A DNA stretch of 64,000 nt from CAIMUX01 sp964473865 (GTDB taxonomy: Bacteria > Eisenbacteria > RBG-16-71-46 > CAIMUX01): the NCBI GenBank assembly GCA_964473865.1, contig CAYYQN010000023.1:1-64000 (forward strand), given 5' to 3'. Made by a program: the position numbers and the translations under genes. The notes under the pieces were generated by a model. It was given only the letters and a program-made list of their open reading frames with translations. It had not been told where the DNA came from and did no database searches. Positions 7,498 to 14,828 of the stretch are shown here, piece by piece; positions within the stretch are counted from its first letter, which is position 1; each line of letters begins with the position of its first letter.

Positions 7498-8256
7498 ATG
7501 ATCCCCGAACCGATCGGCAAAGCTGCAGTCATCTGGGAAAGTGTGCTCTACCGCCTGCAGGAGAACCATCCCCACATCGGCGTGCAGCTGCATGGCTCCC
7601 GCGTCATGGCCTGCACGCAGCATGTCCTCATAATCGGACTGCCGGACCCCACGACTACCGAGCTCGAACAGCTCGAGGCTGACGAAGTCCACGAGGCTGT
7701 CGGCGAGACCCTGCAGGCGGTCGCCCATCGGCGCATCGGCGTCGTCTTCGCCGCGGCGAGTCGGGCCCGGATCGCTCAGACCGCCGGAGTTCTCGCGGCT
7801 GTCTGCTTCAAACACCCCGAGGTGCTGCGCCGCGTCACGGCCGTCATGCGCTCTGCGGCACCGGCATCTCTCCCGACTGTTGACCGAGGTATCCGGCGAT
7901 CAGCCCACATTGCGGCACGTGACCTGGCCGCGGCCATCGACGCGGATCGCGGCCGGCGGATCAATCGTCCCGTGTGCTGCTGGGACGAGGACGTGAGCGC
8001 ACTACCCTATGTGCGAGTCTGCGTCATGCAGTGGTACACCCGGACGGACCCGATCCCCTGGCCGAGTGACAAGCCCGGGCGACGCGTAGGGTACGAAGTC
8101 CTTCCTCCAGTGCTGCCACCGATGCAATGGTGCCATCGGCGCGTCTACTTCATCACCGAAGACGACCTGCAGCCAGGTGCCCCGCTCCCCGACGACGCCG
8201 TGCTCGTGCGCGACCTGATCGACCTGCCGCCCCGCGGAAAGCGGGTGGCCGCATGA
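7498..8256 (+). CDS. Unknown operon protein; N-terminus resembles a DnaX/DnaA-type small domain
   Basis: 252 residues from the ATG at 7498, 8 bases after GGGAGG. The first ~75 residues (IWESVLYRLQENHPHIGVQL...VLIIGLP...EAVGETLQAVAHRRIGVVF) have the W-x-x-x-L-x-x-L-x-x-x-x-P pattern, a short strand and a final helix-strand. That layout resembles the small alpha/beta domain near the C-terminus of DnaX (tau) or the N-terminus of DnaA. The rest is unrecognised, with Cys and Trp scattered (PVCCWDED, VMQWYTRTDP, MQWCHRR). The position between the HU-like gene and the Prim-Pol suggests a replication role. This domain call is a pattern match by eye and could be wrong. Confidence 0.5.
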   Translation: MIPEPIGKAAVIWESVLYRLQENHPHIGVQLHGSRVMACTQHVLIIGLPDPTTTELEQLEADEVHEAVGETLQAVAHRRIGVVFAAASRARIAQTAGVLAAVCFKHPEVLRRVTAVMRSAAPASLPTVDRGIRRSAHIAARDLAAAIDADRGRRINRPVCCWDEDVSALPYVRVCVMQWYTRTDPIPWPSDKPGRRVGYEVLPPVLPPMQWCHRRVYFITEDDLQPGAPLPDDAVLVRDLIDLPPRGKRVAA

Positions 8257-8597
8257 CCGCGCGCGACCGGTGCCCCCTGGCCGGCGCCGACGCCCGTGCG
8301 GCGGTCCGTGCCATGCGGGAGCTCTTTCGCTCCCTTGGCGCTTCCGTCGAATTCGCCGGCTTCGCTCTGCGGCTCCTGCAGCGGACCGCGTCCTGCAGTT
8401 GTGGCTCCCCCCGCTGCCCCTGCGTTGGCGCCGACGCGGCCGCGGACCTGAGCCTCGACGCAATCCGGGCGATCGATGACGCACTGAAGGCGCTCGCACA
8501 GATGCGCGACAGCCTGAACAGCACACGGCTCGAGGATGCGACCGATGTAGAGCGCCTGCTCGAATCGATGCGCGACCCGGACGGAGGCACCGTATGA
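8253..8597 (+). CDS. Small Cys-rich protein, unknown
   Basis: 114 residues starting at the ATG that overlaps the previous TGA. Mostly helical, with a compact Cys cluster in the middle (CSCGSPRCPC, around residues 49-58) that could bind a metal. The C-terminal part is acidic and helical (LSLDAIRAIDDALKALAQMRDSLNS). No family recognised. It sits directly before the Prim-Pol gene, with ATGA overlaps at both ends, so it belongs to the replication operon. Confidence 0.5.
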   Translation: MTARDRCPLAGADARAAVRAMRELFRSLGASVEFAGFALRLLQRTASCSCGSPRCPCVGADAAADLSLDAIRAIDDALKALAQMRDSLNSTRLEDATDVERLLESMRDPDGGTV

Positions 8598-9172
8598 GAG
8601 ACACGATCCTGGCCGCCGCGCTCGAGTACGCCGCCCGCGGTTGGCACGTCCTGCCGCTCGCGCCCGGCTGCAAAACGCCGCCGCTCCTTCCCGAGGGCCC
8701 CCGCGCCGCGACCACCGACCCCGCGATCATCCGCGCCTGGTGGCAACGCTGGCCACAAGCCAACGTCGCGATCGCCACCGGCCCGGGGAGCGGACTTGTC
8801 GTCATCGATGTTGATCCGGGGAACGGTGGCGATGCCTCGTGGGCCGTACTCGAGGCGCGGGGCATCCCCTCGACTCTCCGGGCGCACACTCCGTCCGGAG
8901 GCTGGCACCTCTACTTCCGGCACCCCGGGATAAAGGTCTGGAATTCCCAGAGCCTGATCGGGCCCGGAATCGACGTGCGCGGCGACAGCGGGTATCTGAC
9001 CGCGCCGCCAAGCATCATCGCCGCGACCGGGCGCGGCTACTCGTGGGCAGACGCGGCCGAACCCTTGGCAGAGCTCCCGCCCATGCTGTTCGCTCGGATC
9101 TGGGGCATTTCCGAGGCCGATGCGGAGCGGTTGCTCGAGTCAGTCCGCGACAGCGAAGGAGGCCGCCAATGA
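8594..9172 (+). CDS. Prim-Pol (bifunctional DNA primase/polymerase, N-terminal type)
   Basis: 192 residues, a stand-alone domain of the primase-polymerase family common in plasmids and phages, where it is usually fused to a helicase. Motifs: AAALEYAARGWHVLPLAPGCKTP at the start; the metal-binding acidic pair in VVIDVDPGNGG; SGGWHLYFRHPG with the catalytic His; and GPGIDVRGDSGYLTAPPSI. These four blocks, in this order, define the family. It would prime, and possibly extend, DNA at the element's origin. Overlaps the genes on both sides by ATGA. Here the helicase is in a separate protein (9365-11722), which has its own TOPRIM primase domain. Confidence 0.88.
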   Translation: MRDTILAAALEYAARGWHVLPLAPGCKTPPLLPEGPRAATTDPAIIRAWWQRWPQANVAIATGPGSGLVVIDVDPGNGGDASWAVLEARGIPSTLRAHTPSGGWHLYFRHPGIKVWNSQSLIGPGIDVRGDSGYLTAPPSIIAATGRGYSWADAAEPLAELPPMLFARIWGISEADAERLLESVRDSEGGRQ

Positions 9173-9375
9173 CGCAACACCAGGCCGCTGCGACCATCGA
9201 CGCAATGACTCAGACCGTTCGCATTCTCACTGCAGAGGCGGCGGCGAAGGACGTCCCCGGCGCCATCGCTGCCGCGCTGCGCGTCCGCAGTGCCCTTCAC
9301 GGTCTGCAGGACGCGATCCTCAGAGAAGGTGTCGCATGGGACCGCGCGGAGAGTGAGGTGCGAGATGCCGGTTGA
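9169..9375 (+). CDS. Small helical protein, unknown
   Basis: 68 residues, not recognised. All-helical by appearance (TIDAMTQTVRILTAEAAAKDVPGAIAAALRVRSALHGLQDAILREG). Start ATG overlaps the Prim-Pol stop, and its own end overlaps the start of the primase-helicase by 11 bases, so it is translated as part of the operon. It could be a small accessory subunit of the replication proteins, but nothing in the sequence proves this. Confidence 0.45.
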   Translation: MTQHQAAATIDAMTQTVRILTAEAAAKDVPGAIAAALRVRSALHGLQDAILREGVAWDRAESEVRDAG

Positions 9376-11722
9376 TGTCGCGGCAGGAGCGGATCCGCTT
9401 CTGCAGATGGTATTGGATCGGCTTCCTGGGGCCACTCTCCAGGCCGATGGGAACTGGGCGGCGCGGTGCCCGGCCCATGAGGACAAGAACCCATCGCTCC
9501 ATGTTCGCATGGGTGACAAGTGCGTCCTGTTCGACTGCAAGGCCGGGTGCGACTCGAGGGGAATCGTCGAGCTGCTTGGGCTCAGCTGGCGTGACCTGTT
9601 CCGGAACCCCCGGGATGCACGGCGCCATGAGCCTCTGCCCCACACTGTCGGCTGGTGCTACTACTACCAGGACGAAACAGGTCAAGTCCTCTACCGTGTC
9701 CAGCGCGGCCGGCCAACCGCGGACAATCCGAAACCGTTCTACCAGAACCCCTCGGACGGACATGGGGGGTGGCGTAAAGGCCCCGGGATCATGAAGGGGA
9801 TCCGCCGCGTTCTCTATCGCCTTCCGGAGCTACTCGCCGCCGATCCGAAGGCGCCCGTCTTCGTCACGGAGGGTGAGAAGGACTGCGACAACGTTCGGGC
9901 CCTCGGGCTGGTGGCAGTAACGAACGCCGGCGGTGCAATCGCGAAGAACGACCATGCGAAGTGGCTCCCCGAGTTCTCCGAGCTTCTTCGTGGACGTCGA
10001 GTCGTACTCCTTGCCGACAACGACGCATCCGGCCGAACGCATACCCGGACTGTGGCCCGACGCCTTGCGGGAATCGCTGCCGAAGTTCGCATCGTCGAAT
10101 TCCAGAACCTCGTGCTCCCACAGAAGGACGTGTCTGATTGGATCGCGAATGGCGGAACAGCCCGGGCGTTGATCGCCATGGCGGAAGCTACCCAACCACT
10201 CCCCGGTGAGAACGCCGCCGGAACGGGCCAATTGAGCGCGAAACTCCTGGTGACTCTCGCGCTCGAATCTGGCGTCGAGCTCTTCCACGATCAAAGGTCC
10301 GTTCCTTTCGCGGCCATCCGGGACGACACCGGCCGACGGATCGTGTCCGTAGGTTCGACCGATTTCGGCCTGTGGCTCCGCCGGCTCATATGGAACCGGT
10401 CCGGGAAGACCATGGGCCGGGACCTGGTCACGACCGCACGCGACACTCTCGGCAGCATCGCACGATTCGACAAACCTCAGCGCGATCTCTTCGTCCGCGT
10501 CGCCCGCCATGATGGTGCGATCTGGGTCGACCTGGACGGTCGGAGCGCCGTACGGGTCACGGCCGACGGATGGACCATCGACGGCAAGCCACCGATCCTG
10601 TTCCGGTCGTTCGCCCACCAGCGCCCCCTTCCTCATCCATCCCGGAACGGCGACCTCGGACGCTGCCTGGATTACGTGCGGATCGCCGACACCGAAGACA
10701 ACGTCCCTCTCCTCTTCCAGTGCTACCTGGTCGCGGCGATGGTGCCAGACATCCCCGTCGCAGCGATGATCGTGCATGGGCAGCATGGGGCCACGAAGTC
10801 GACCGTGCTCAAGATCGTGAAGAGGCTCCTGGACCCCGGCGCCGTAGAGGTTCAGGGCGGAATGCGCGACCAGGCGGAATTCGCGCAAGCCGCGGCCCAG
10901 AACCGGGTGCTCTTTTTCGACAACTTGACATCGGTGCCCGAGTGGCTCTCTGACCTGCTCTGCTGCTTCGTCACCGGCGCCGGCTTCAGCAAAAGAATGC
11001 TCTACTCCGATGACGACTCCGTCACTTTCGAATACCGCGGAGTCGCCGGTCTCGGCGGAGTCAACCTCGTTGCCGATCGGCCGGACCTCCTGGACAGGTC
11101 GATCATCATCAAGATGGAGCCGGTACCAGACTCGGACCGGCGAGCCGAAGGTGAGTTCTGGGACGAGTTCGAGGCCGATCGTCCCGCGATCCTCGGCGGC
11201 ATCTTCGATGCGCTCTCCACGGCGATGCGTATCGAGCCCACCCTCCAGCTCGCCCGACTCCCCCGCATGGCCGACTTCGCTCGCTGGGGGGCAGCAGCCT
11301 CGGTCGCGATCGGCCGGACCGCGGAAGAGTTCCTGGACGCGTACCGCGCCAACATCGGTCGCCAGAACGATGCCGCGATCGAATCGAGCCCCATCGCCGG
11401 AGCCCTGATCCGCTTCATGGAGTACCAGGTCGAAGGCGAGTGGAACGGGACGGCCGGCGAGCTGCTCTCCGAACTCGAGGCCCGGGCCACGGACTTGAAG
11501 ATCAACACCAGGGCCCGCGGGTGGCCGAAAAACGCCGTGTGGGTTGGCCGGCGACTCCGCGACGTCATGCCCAACCTCCTTGCCCGCGGGGTCGCGGTGG
11601 AGGAGAAGCAGGGACGGATGGGGAGCACGTTCTTGTTGAGACGCGGGAGTAAGAGCGGAGGTAAGGATTCTACTTACACAGATTCTACCGCACCTAACCA
11701 ACAGGACGACTTAGGGTTCTGA
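9365..11722 (+). CDS. Primase-helicase: zinc finger, TOPRIM and ATPase domains
   Basis: 785 residues from the ATG at 9365. In order: a DnaG-type zinc finger (about 30-65; CPAHEDKNPSLHV, then CDSRG preceded by FDCKAG); a TOPRIM domain (about 160-260) with VFVTEGEKDCDNV and VVLLADNDASGR; then an ATPase (about 460-620) with Walker A GQHGATKST and Walker B VLFFDNL, of the kind found in phage and plasmid replicative helicases. It should unwind the element's origin and prime synthesis. It is the largest and last gene of the plus-strand operon, and iteron-like repeats begin inside its last 75 bases. Two priming proteins in one operon is unusual. Confidence 0.85.
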   Translation: MPVDVAAGADPLLQMVLDRLPGATLQADGNWAARCPAHEDKNPSLHVRMGDKCVLFDCKAGCDSRGIVELLGLSWRDLFRNPRDARRHEPLPHTVGWCYYYQDETGQVLYRVQRGRPTADNPKPFYQNPSDGHGGWRKGPGIMKGIRRVLYRLPELLAADPKAPVFVTEGEKDCDNVRALGLVAVTNAGGAIAKNDHAKWLPEFSELLRGRRVVLLADNDASGRTHTRTVARRLAGIAAEVRIVEFQNLVLPQKDVSDWIANGGTARALIAMAEATQPLPGENAAGTGQLSAKLLVTLALESGVELFHDQRSVPFAAIRDDTGRRIVSVGSTDFGLWLRRLIWNRSGKTMGRDLVTTARDTLGSIARFDKPQRDLFVRVARHDGAIWVDLDGRSAVRVTADGWTIDGKPPILFRSFAHQRPLPHPSRNGDLGRCLDYVRIADTEDNVPLLFQCYLVAAMVPDIPVAAMIVHGQHGATKSTVLKIVKRLLDPGAVEVQGGMRDQAEFAQAAAQNRVLFFDNLTSVPEWLSDLLCCFVTGAGFSKRMLYSDDDSVTFEYRGVAGLGGVNLVADRPDLLDRSIIIKMEPVPDSDRRAEGEFWDEFEADRPAILGGIFDALSTAMRIEPTLQLARLPRMADFARWGAAASVAIGRTAEEFLDAYRANIGRQNDAAIESSPIAGALIRFMEYQVEGEWNGTAGELLSELEARATDLKINTRARGWPKNAVWVGRRLRDVMPNLLARGVAVEEKQGRMGSTFLLRRGSKSGGKDSTYTDSTAPNQQDDLGF

Positions 11723-11908
11723 CATCTGCGGGAGTAACGGTAGTAAATCCACTACCCTTATGCGGACTTGAATTGAATATGGAGCGATGTAGGGGTACAA
11801 AGCAATGCAAGGCACCCGAAGAGTAGCGGAAATACCCCCGCTGCTACCGTTACCACCGTTGTGACTACAGGACAACAGGTTGCGCGCGGAAGTAAGTGCG
11901 GCGGTAAG
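11649..11908 (+). repeat. Pair of 17-bp iteron-like repeats
   Basis: GTAAGAGCGGAGGTAAG at 11649-11665 and GTAAGTGCGGCGGTAAG at 11892-11908 agree at 15 of 17 positions and lie 243 bases apart. Each is followed within ~15 bases by an inverted CTTAC word, so each half can also form a hairpin (GGTAAG 11903-11908 with CTTACC 11912-11917). Between them an inverted pair GTAACGGTAG (11734-11743) and CTACCGTTAC (11844-11853) is perfect over 10 bases. Repeats of this kind beside a primase gene often mark a replication origin or an operator. Confidence 0.4.
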
Positions 11909-12247
11909 TTTCTTACCACCTCGCACAGGGTGACCTTCCCGGATTCCCGAAAGTGACCCCAGAACCCGCCCAATTGCTAAACCGTCAGCCTATTGCGCTG
12001 AACTGCTCCAGGCCGAATGCTCCCCGGGCGCTCCGGCCCCACCCCGCCCCCGGCCGGCCCGGAGACCGCGGCGCCGGCCTGGGCCACGCACCGGGCCGGA
12101 GATTGTCATCATCCCCGCGCCGTCGAATCCCTCGATAGAGTTACGTTTCCGTGTCTCTCGCGACCGTTTCGCTTGACTACTTGCCGGAGGCCGCGATAGA
12201 GTTACACCTTTCAATGAACGTGTAACTCAATTGGATCGGAGGCCCAC
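11723..12247. other. Non-coding region: candidate origin and recombinase control region
   Basis: 525 bases without a supportable gene. The left part holds the second iteron-like repeat and the 10-bp inverted pair at 11734/11844. The middle (about 11960-12120) is GC-rich with no structure I can name. The right part holds the GAGTTAC words and a promoter-like pair in front of the short tyrosine recombinase. Open frames on the minus strand here lack ribosome binding sites. Confidence 0.5.
12133..12228 (+). promoter_or_regulatory. GAGTTAC repeats and promoter before the second recombinase
   Basis: CGATAGAGTTAC occurs at 12133-12144 and again at 12194-12205, 61 bases apart. A perfect 9-bp inverted repeat GAGTTACAC (12199-12207) / GTGTAACTC (12220-12228) with a 12-base spacer includes the second copy. 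TTGACT at 12173-12178, followed after about 16-17 bases by GATAGA/ATAGAG, looks like a promoter whose -10 overlaps the inverted repeat. The arrangement suits either an operator or a recombination core site for the protein encoded 20 bases downstream. Confidence 0.5.
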
Positions 12248-12844
12248 ATGATCACCACTCCGCGGCGCCGGCTCGCCCTGGACCTGCTCACCCCGGATGA
12301 CGTCCGCGCGCTCATGGCGGTCTGCTCGAGGCGCGCGCCGACAGGGATTCGGAACCGGGCCCTGATCGCCGTGCTCTACCGGGCCGGCCTGCGGGTCAGC
12401 GAAGCGCTTGCCCTCGAGCTGCGCGACCTGGACGCGGAGCGGGGGATCCTCAGCATCCGGCACGGCAAGGGCGACAGGCAGCGGTTCGTTGCCATGGACG
12501 GAGGCGGGTGGGCCGTGCTGGGGCATTGGATCGATCGCCGTGGCCAGCTCGGCCTGGTGGGCCGGAGTCGGGTGTTCTGTACCCTCCGAGGCGACCCGGT
12601 GTCGCCGGCCTACGTCCGCGGCATGCTCCGGCGGATTACGGCCCGGGCGGGAATCACGAAGCGAGTTCATGCCCACGGGTTCCGCCATACCTTCGCCGTG
12701 GAGTTGGCGCGGGAGGGGATCCCCTCGTACCACGTCCAGCGGTTGCTTGGCCACGCGTCGCTGCAAACGACGGCGGTCTACCTCGCCCGCATCGCGCCGG
12801 AGGAGACGCTGCAGGTTGTTCGGGCCCGGCGGTGGGAGCCGTGA
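12248..12844 (+). CDS. Short tyrosine recombinase (catalytic domain only)
   Basis: 198 residues, about two thirds of a normal XerC/D. The N-terminal core-binding domain is almost absent: the protein starts at LTPDDVRALM, normally the first helix of the catalytic domain. All catalytic residues are present: Arg49 (GLRVSEAL), Lys74 (GKGDRQRF), His143/Arg146 (HGFRHTF), His169 (LGHASLQTTAVY) and Tyr178. Ribosome binding site CGGAGG, 5 bases before ATG. Catalytic-only recombinases exist in archaea, plasmids and integrative elements, where they resolve multimers or shuffle sites. Here the GAGTTAC inverted repeat just upstream is a possible target. It differs from the element's integrase. Confidence 0.85.
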   Translation: MITTPRRRLALDLLTPDDVRALMAVCSRRAPTGIRNRALIAVLYRAGLRVSEALALELRDLDAERGILSIRHGKGDRQRFVAMDGGGWAVLGHWIDRRGQLGLVGRSRVFCTLRGDPVSPAYVRGMLRRITARAGITKRVHAHGFRHTFAVELAREGIPSYHVQRLLGHASLQTTAVYLARIAPEETLQVVRARRWEP

Positions 12845-12956
12845 GGCGACCCGGGCGAGATTCCCGGGTGATATGCCGGGACCGGCGCCGATCGTTCGGC
12901 CTGGCCCGCGGGAACGCGTGCATGGGACCAACGCCGGCGGGATGGAGCGCCCCACA

Positions 12957-13373
12957 ATGAGGCCACCCCAGACCCCCACCGAGCACCAGGCCCTCGAGCT
13001 CTACCGGGCCGGTGCCGTGCTCGAGGAGATCCGAGCCGCGCTGGACGTGGAGACGCCCCTCGATGCGTATGAGCGGATCGGAGATCTGGTCCCCGAGACC
13101 GGGCCGGAGGCCGTCGGCATGCTGGCGCTGCTGGCGGACCTCTACGGGACGGGTTTCGAAGGCATACGCATCGCCCGGAACCCCACCGCGGCGGAGCGCC
13201 GGGCCCTCGAGTTGCTTGCCGCCGGAGCCGGCCTCGATGAACTCCGCGCGGCCCTCGGGGCGGGGTCGGGCGCCGCGGCCGTCATGCGCCTGCAGGAGAT
13301 CGCCCCGCAGATCGGCCCCGCGGCCGCTCGCCTCGCCCAGCTTCGCCGGGGGCTCCGCGCCGATTCGGAGTGA
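12957..13373 (+). CDS. Duplicated-domain protein, unknown
   Basis: 138 residues made of two copies of one ~55-residue helical unit. Compare ALELYRAGAVLEEIRAAL...PETGPEAVGMLALLADL (about 10-58) with ALELLAAGAGLDELRAAL...PQIGPAAARLAQLRRGL (about 78-133). No family recognised. ATG at 12957 is preceded by GGAG at 9 bases; an ATG at 12942 is also in frame. It follows the short recombinase by 112 bases in the same orientation and could be transcribed with it. Confidence 0.5.
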   Translation: MRPPQTPTEHQALELYRAGAVLEEIRAALDVETPLDAYERIGDLVPETGPEAVGMLALLADLYGTGFEGIRIARNPTAAERRALELLAAGAGLDELRAALGAGSGAAAVMRLQEIAPQIGPAAARLAQLRRGLRADSE

Positions 13374-13519
13374 TCCCGCGGGCTCCGCGCCCGGTCACCC
13401 CCCCCTACCCCCGAACAGATCTTGGCGCGGGCAGGCGGCCACCCATGGTTACCTCTCCGGCTACGTGCACCTCAGTTGACGAAAGGTCCGGTCGCGCGCG
13501 CGTCCTCTGTGAAAGTTGA

Positions 13520-13925
13520 TCTGAGTTCCTGCTCCCGGACCGAGATGCGGCCGCGGACTGGATCGACGCGAACCAGCTCGCCCGGCGAAACCTCACTCCG
13601 GACCAGTTCAAACTGGCGCTCGGGAGGAGGTACAACCGGACGAAGAAAGAACAGGGAGGGACTGGCGCAAACCAGCATACAAAGCAGAGGGGTCAAGTTG
13701 GCCCCTCTGCAAGTCCCCCTTCTGCGTCGGGCACCGCGCGGCCACCCGCTGCTCCGTCCCGCCGACTCCGGCGCAGATCAAGCGGACCGCGAGCATGACT
13801 TCGGACCAGATCGAGCGCGAGCTCACGACCCGTCCTGTTCGCACCGCCGAGTCCCTCGCTCAGGAGCACGGCGTCTCCGAGAAGACCGTCCGCCGCGCCG
13901 GCACGTTCGCCGAGGCGGTCCCCCG
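13520..13925 (+). pseudogene. Broken ParB-like gene (WIDANQLARRNLTPDQ type)
   Basis: Two reading frames carry consecutive parts of one protein. The first (13520-13798) reads ADWIDANQLARRNLTPDQ, LALGRRYNRTKK and GGTGANQHTKQ, a pattern common in plasmid and phage ParB-like proteins. The second, starting near 13834, reads RTAESLAQEHGVSEKTVRRAGTFAEAV, which is the helix-turn-helix that normally follows directly. The first frame ends at a TGA at 13796. A stop at 13517 and the lack of a start codon show the N-terminal part is gone, and the sequence after FAEAV no longer fits. It is therefore truncated at both ends and frameshifted. Confidence 0.7.
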
Positions 13926-14066
13926 GTCCCCGGGCCGAACCATTTGTATACTATACAGTCCCCCCATTGCGTTGTTTTCAGTACTGTCGGGGCTCTCGGT
14001 CTGGTGAGTGTCGCTGGGGCCTCTTTCACGCCGTCGTTCTTTTTTGTATAACACGGTCACCTTTGG
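13926..14066. other. Intergenic stretch with a 13-bp palindrome
   Basis: It links the ParB-like remnant to the cargo block. TGTATACTATACA at 13945-13957 is a perfect palindrome around a central C and could be an operator. The stretch is visibly richer in A/T than its surroundings (GTTGTTTTC, TTCTTTTTTGTATAAC), as expected near promoters or at the seam of a transferred segment. No gene seen. Confidence 0.4.
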
Positions 14067-14095
14067 TTGACAAGTCCGCCGCCGCTGCGTGATAG
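14067..14095 (+). promoter_or_regulatory. Promoter of the cargo block
   Basis: TTGACA at 14067-14072 is a perfect -35 box. After 17 bases comes TGATAG (14090-14095), a fair -10. A 9-bp inverted repeat, CCGCTGCGT (14082-14090) and ACGCAGCGG (14101-14109), surrounds the -10, so a repressor could cover it or the transcript could start inside a hairpin. The next start codon is 254 bases further on, leaving a long leader. Confidence 0.6.
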
Positions 14096-14326
14096 GCTCG
14101 ACGCAGCGGTGTTCTGGCCCGTTTGAGAGCTGAGGCATGAGCTGTCCTGGTGTCGCCATATCGTGCGTCGCCTGGGCAGCGGCGACAGTCACCGGCGGGG
14201 TGGGCACCGACGTTGTCGCGGGCTGTCGGTGGGTTTGTCCCTCTTGATACCGATGACCCGCATGCGAGGGTGGCGCGATCATCTTTCTCTGCTTCATACA
14301 TCGCGCCACCCTCGATCGAAGCAGAG
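14082..14326 (+). ncRNA. Structured leader RNA with competing hairpins
   Basis: Perfect inverted repeats follow one another: CCGCTGCGT/ACGCAGCGG (14082/14101), TGTCGCC/GGCGACA (14151/14181), CACCGAC/GTCGGTG (14205/14225) and a perfect 15-bp stem, 14265-14279 with 14300-14314, around a 20-base loop. CTCTGCTTC (14287-14295), inside that loop, is fully complementary to GAAGCAGAG (14318-14326), just after the stem. The two pairings either exclude one another or form a pseudoknot. The ribosome binding site of the next gene begins ~12 bases later. It may be a translational or transcriptional switch, or an independent RNA. No known riboswitch family is recognised. Confidence 0.5.
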
Positions 14327-14348
14327 GCACTTTGTGGTGGAGGTTGTG

Positions 14349-14828
14349 ATGCGAAGCGATGAGGAGATGAAGGAGATCGTCAAGCGGCATCCGTTCGCGG
14401 GGCTGATCGACAAGACGAATGCGGGCATTCCGAGCGACGTGCTCGGCGGCCATGGCGTGCTACGCGAGGCCCGGGAGTTGAGCGACAGCCTGAAGGCAAT
14501 CCGGAAGCAGGCGGCGAAGATGGACGCCACTTCGTATGACAAGATGACGCCCGCGGAGCAGAAGGCGGTCACGTTGCTGCAGGAGGCCGACTCGGACGGA
14601 GACTTCGCGCAGATCATCGAAGTGCTCGGTTACACGGACAAGGAGCCGGAGGCGAACGCGACGGATGCCATTGAGCATCTGATTCGGCTCGATCCGGATG
14701 AGCTGCGCAACTTTCTCGTGAGGAGCTACGTGTCGGACTTCGGCGAGAAGGCGGCGCGCGAGGCTCTGACGGAGATCGCGTCGGTCGATGGAGTGAGCGA
14801 GGTCGACCTGTCCGGAGCGGGCCAGTGA
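14349..14828 (+). CDS. Cargo protein 1, unknown
   Basis: 159 residues from the ATG at 14349, which has GGAGG 5 bases before it. The frame is open back to 14163, but that part overlaps the structured leader and has no start signal. No signal peptide or membrane segment, so cytoplasmic. Mostly helical and acidic: EEMKEIVKRHPFAGLID, EARELSDSLKAIRKQAAKMD, then TDAIEHLIRLDPDELRNFLVRSYVSDFGEKAAREALTEIASV. DSDGD near residue 81 resembles a calcium loop but lacks the spacing of an EF-hand. Its TGA overlaps the GTG of the next gene, so the two proteins are probably made together. Codon use, with many TTG and GCG codons, looks different from the replication operon. Confidence 0.6.
   Translation: MRSDEEMKEIVKRHPFAGLIDKTNAGIPSDVLGGHGVLREARELSDSLKAIRKQAAKMDATSYDKMTPAEQKAVTLLQEADSDGDFAQIIEVLGYTDKEPEANATDAIEHLIRLDPDELRNFLVRSYVSDFGEKAAREALTEIASVDGVSEVDLSGAGQ

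Noticed and set aside
14265..14314. Intrinsic terminator
   Set aside because: The stem is strong but no T-run follows, and a ribosome binding site with a start codon comes within 35 bases. A leader switch fits better.
14265..14326. Classical H-type pseudoknot with both helices formed at once
   Set aside because: Only 3 bases (14315-14317) would have to span the 15-bp first stem, which is too short unless that stem opens in part. Alternative pairing is the safer reading, although a partial pseudoknot is possible.
14590..14630. EF-hand calcium loop in cargo protein 1
   Set aside because: DSDGDF has the acidic start but not the position-12 Glu or the flanking helix spacing of a canonical loop.
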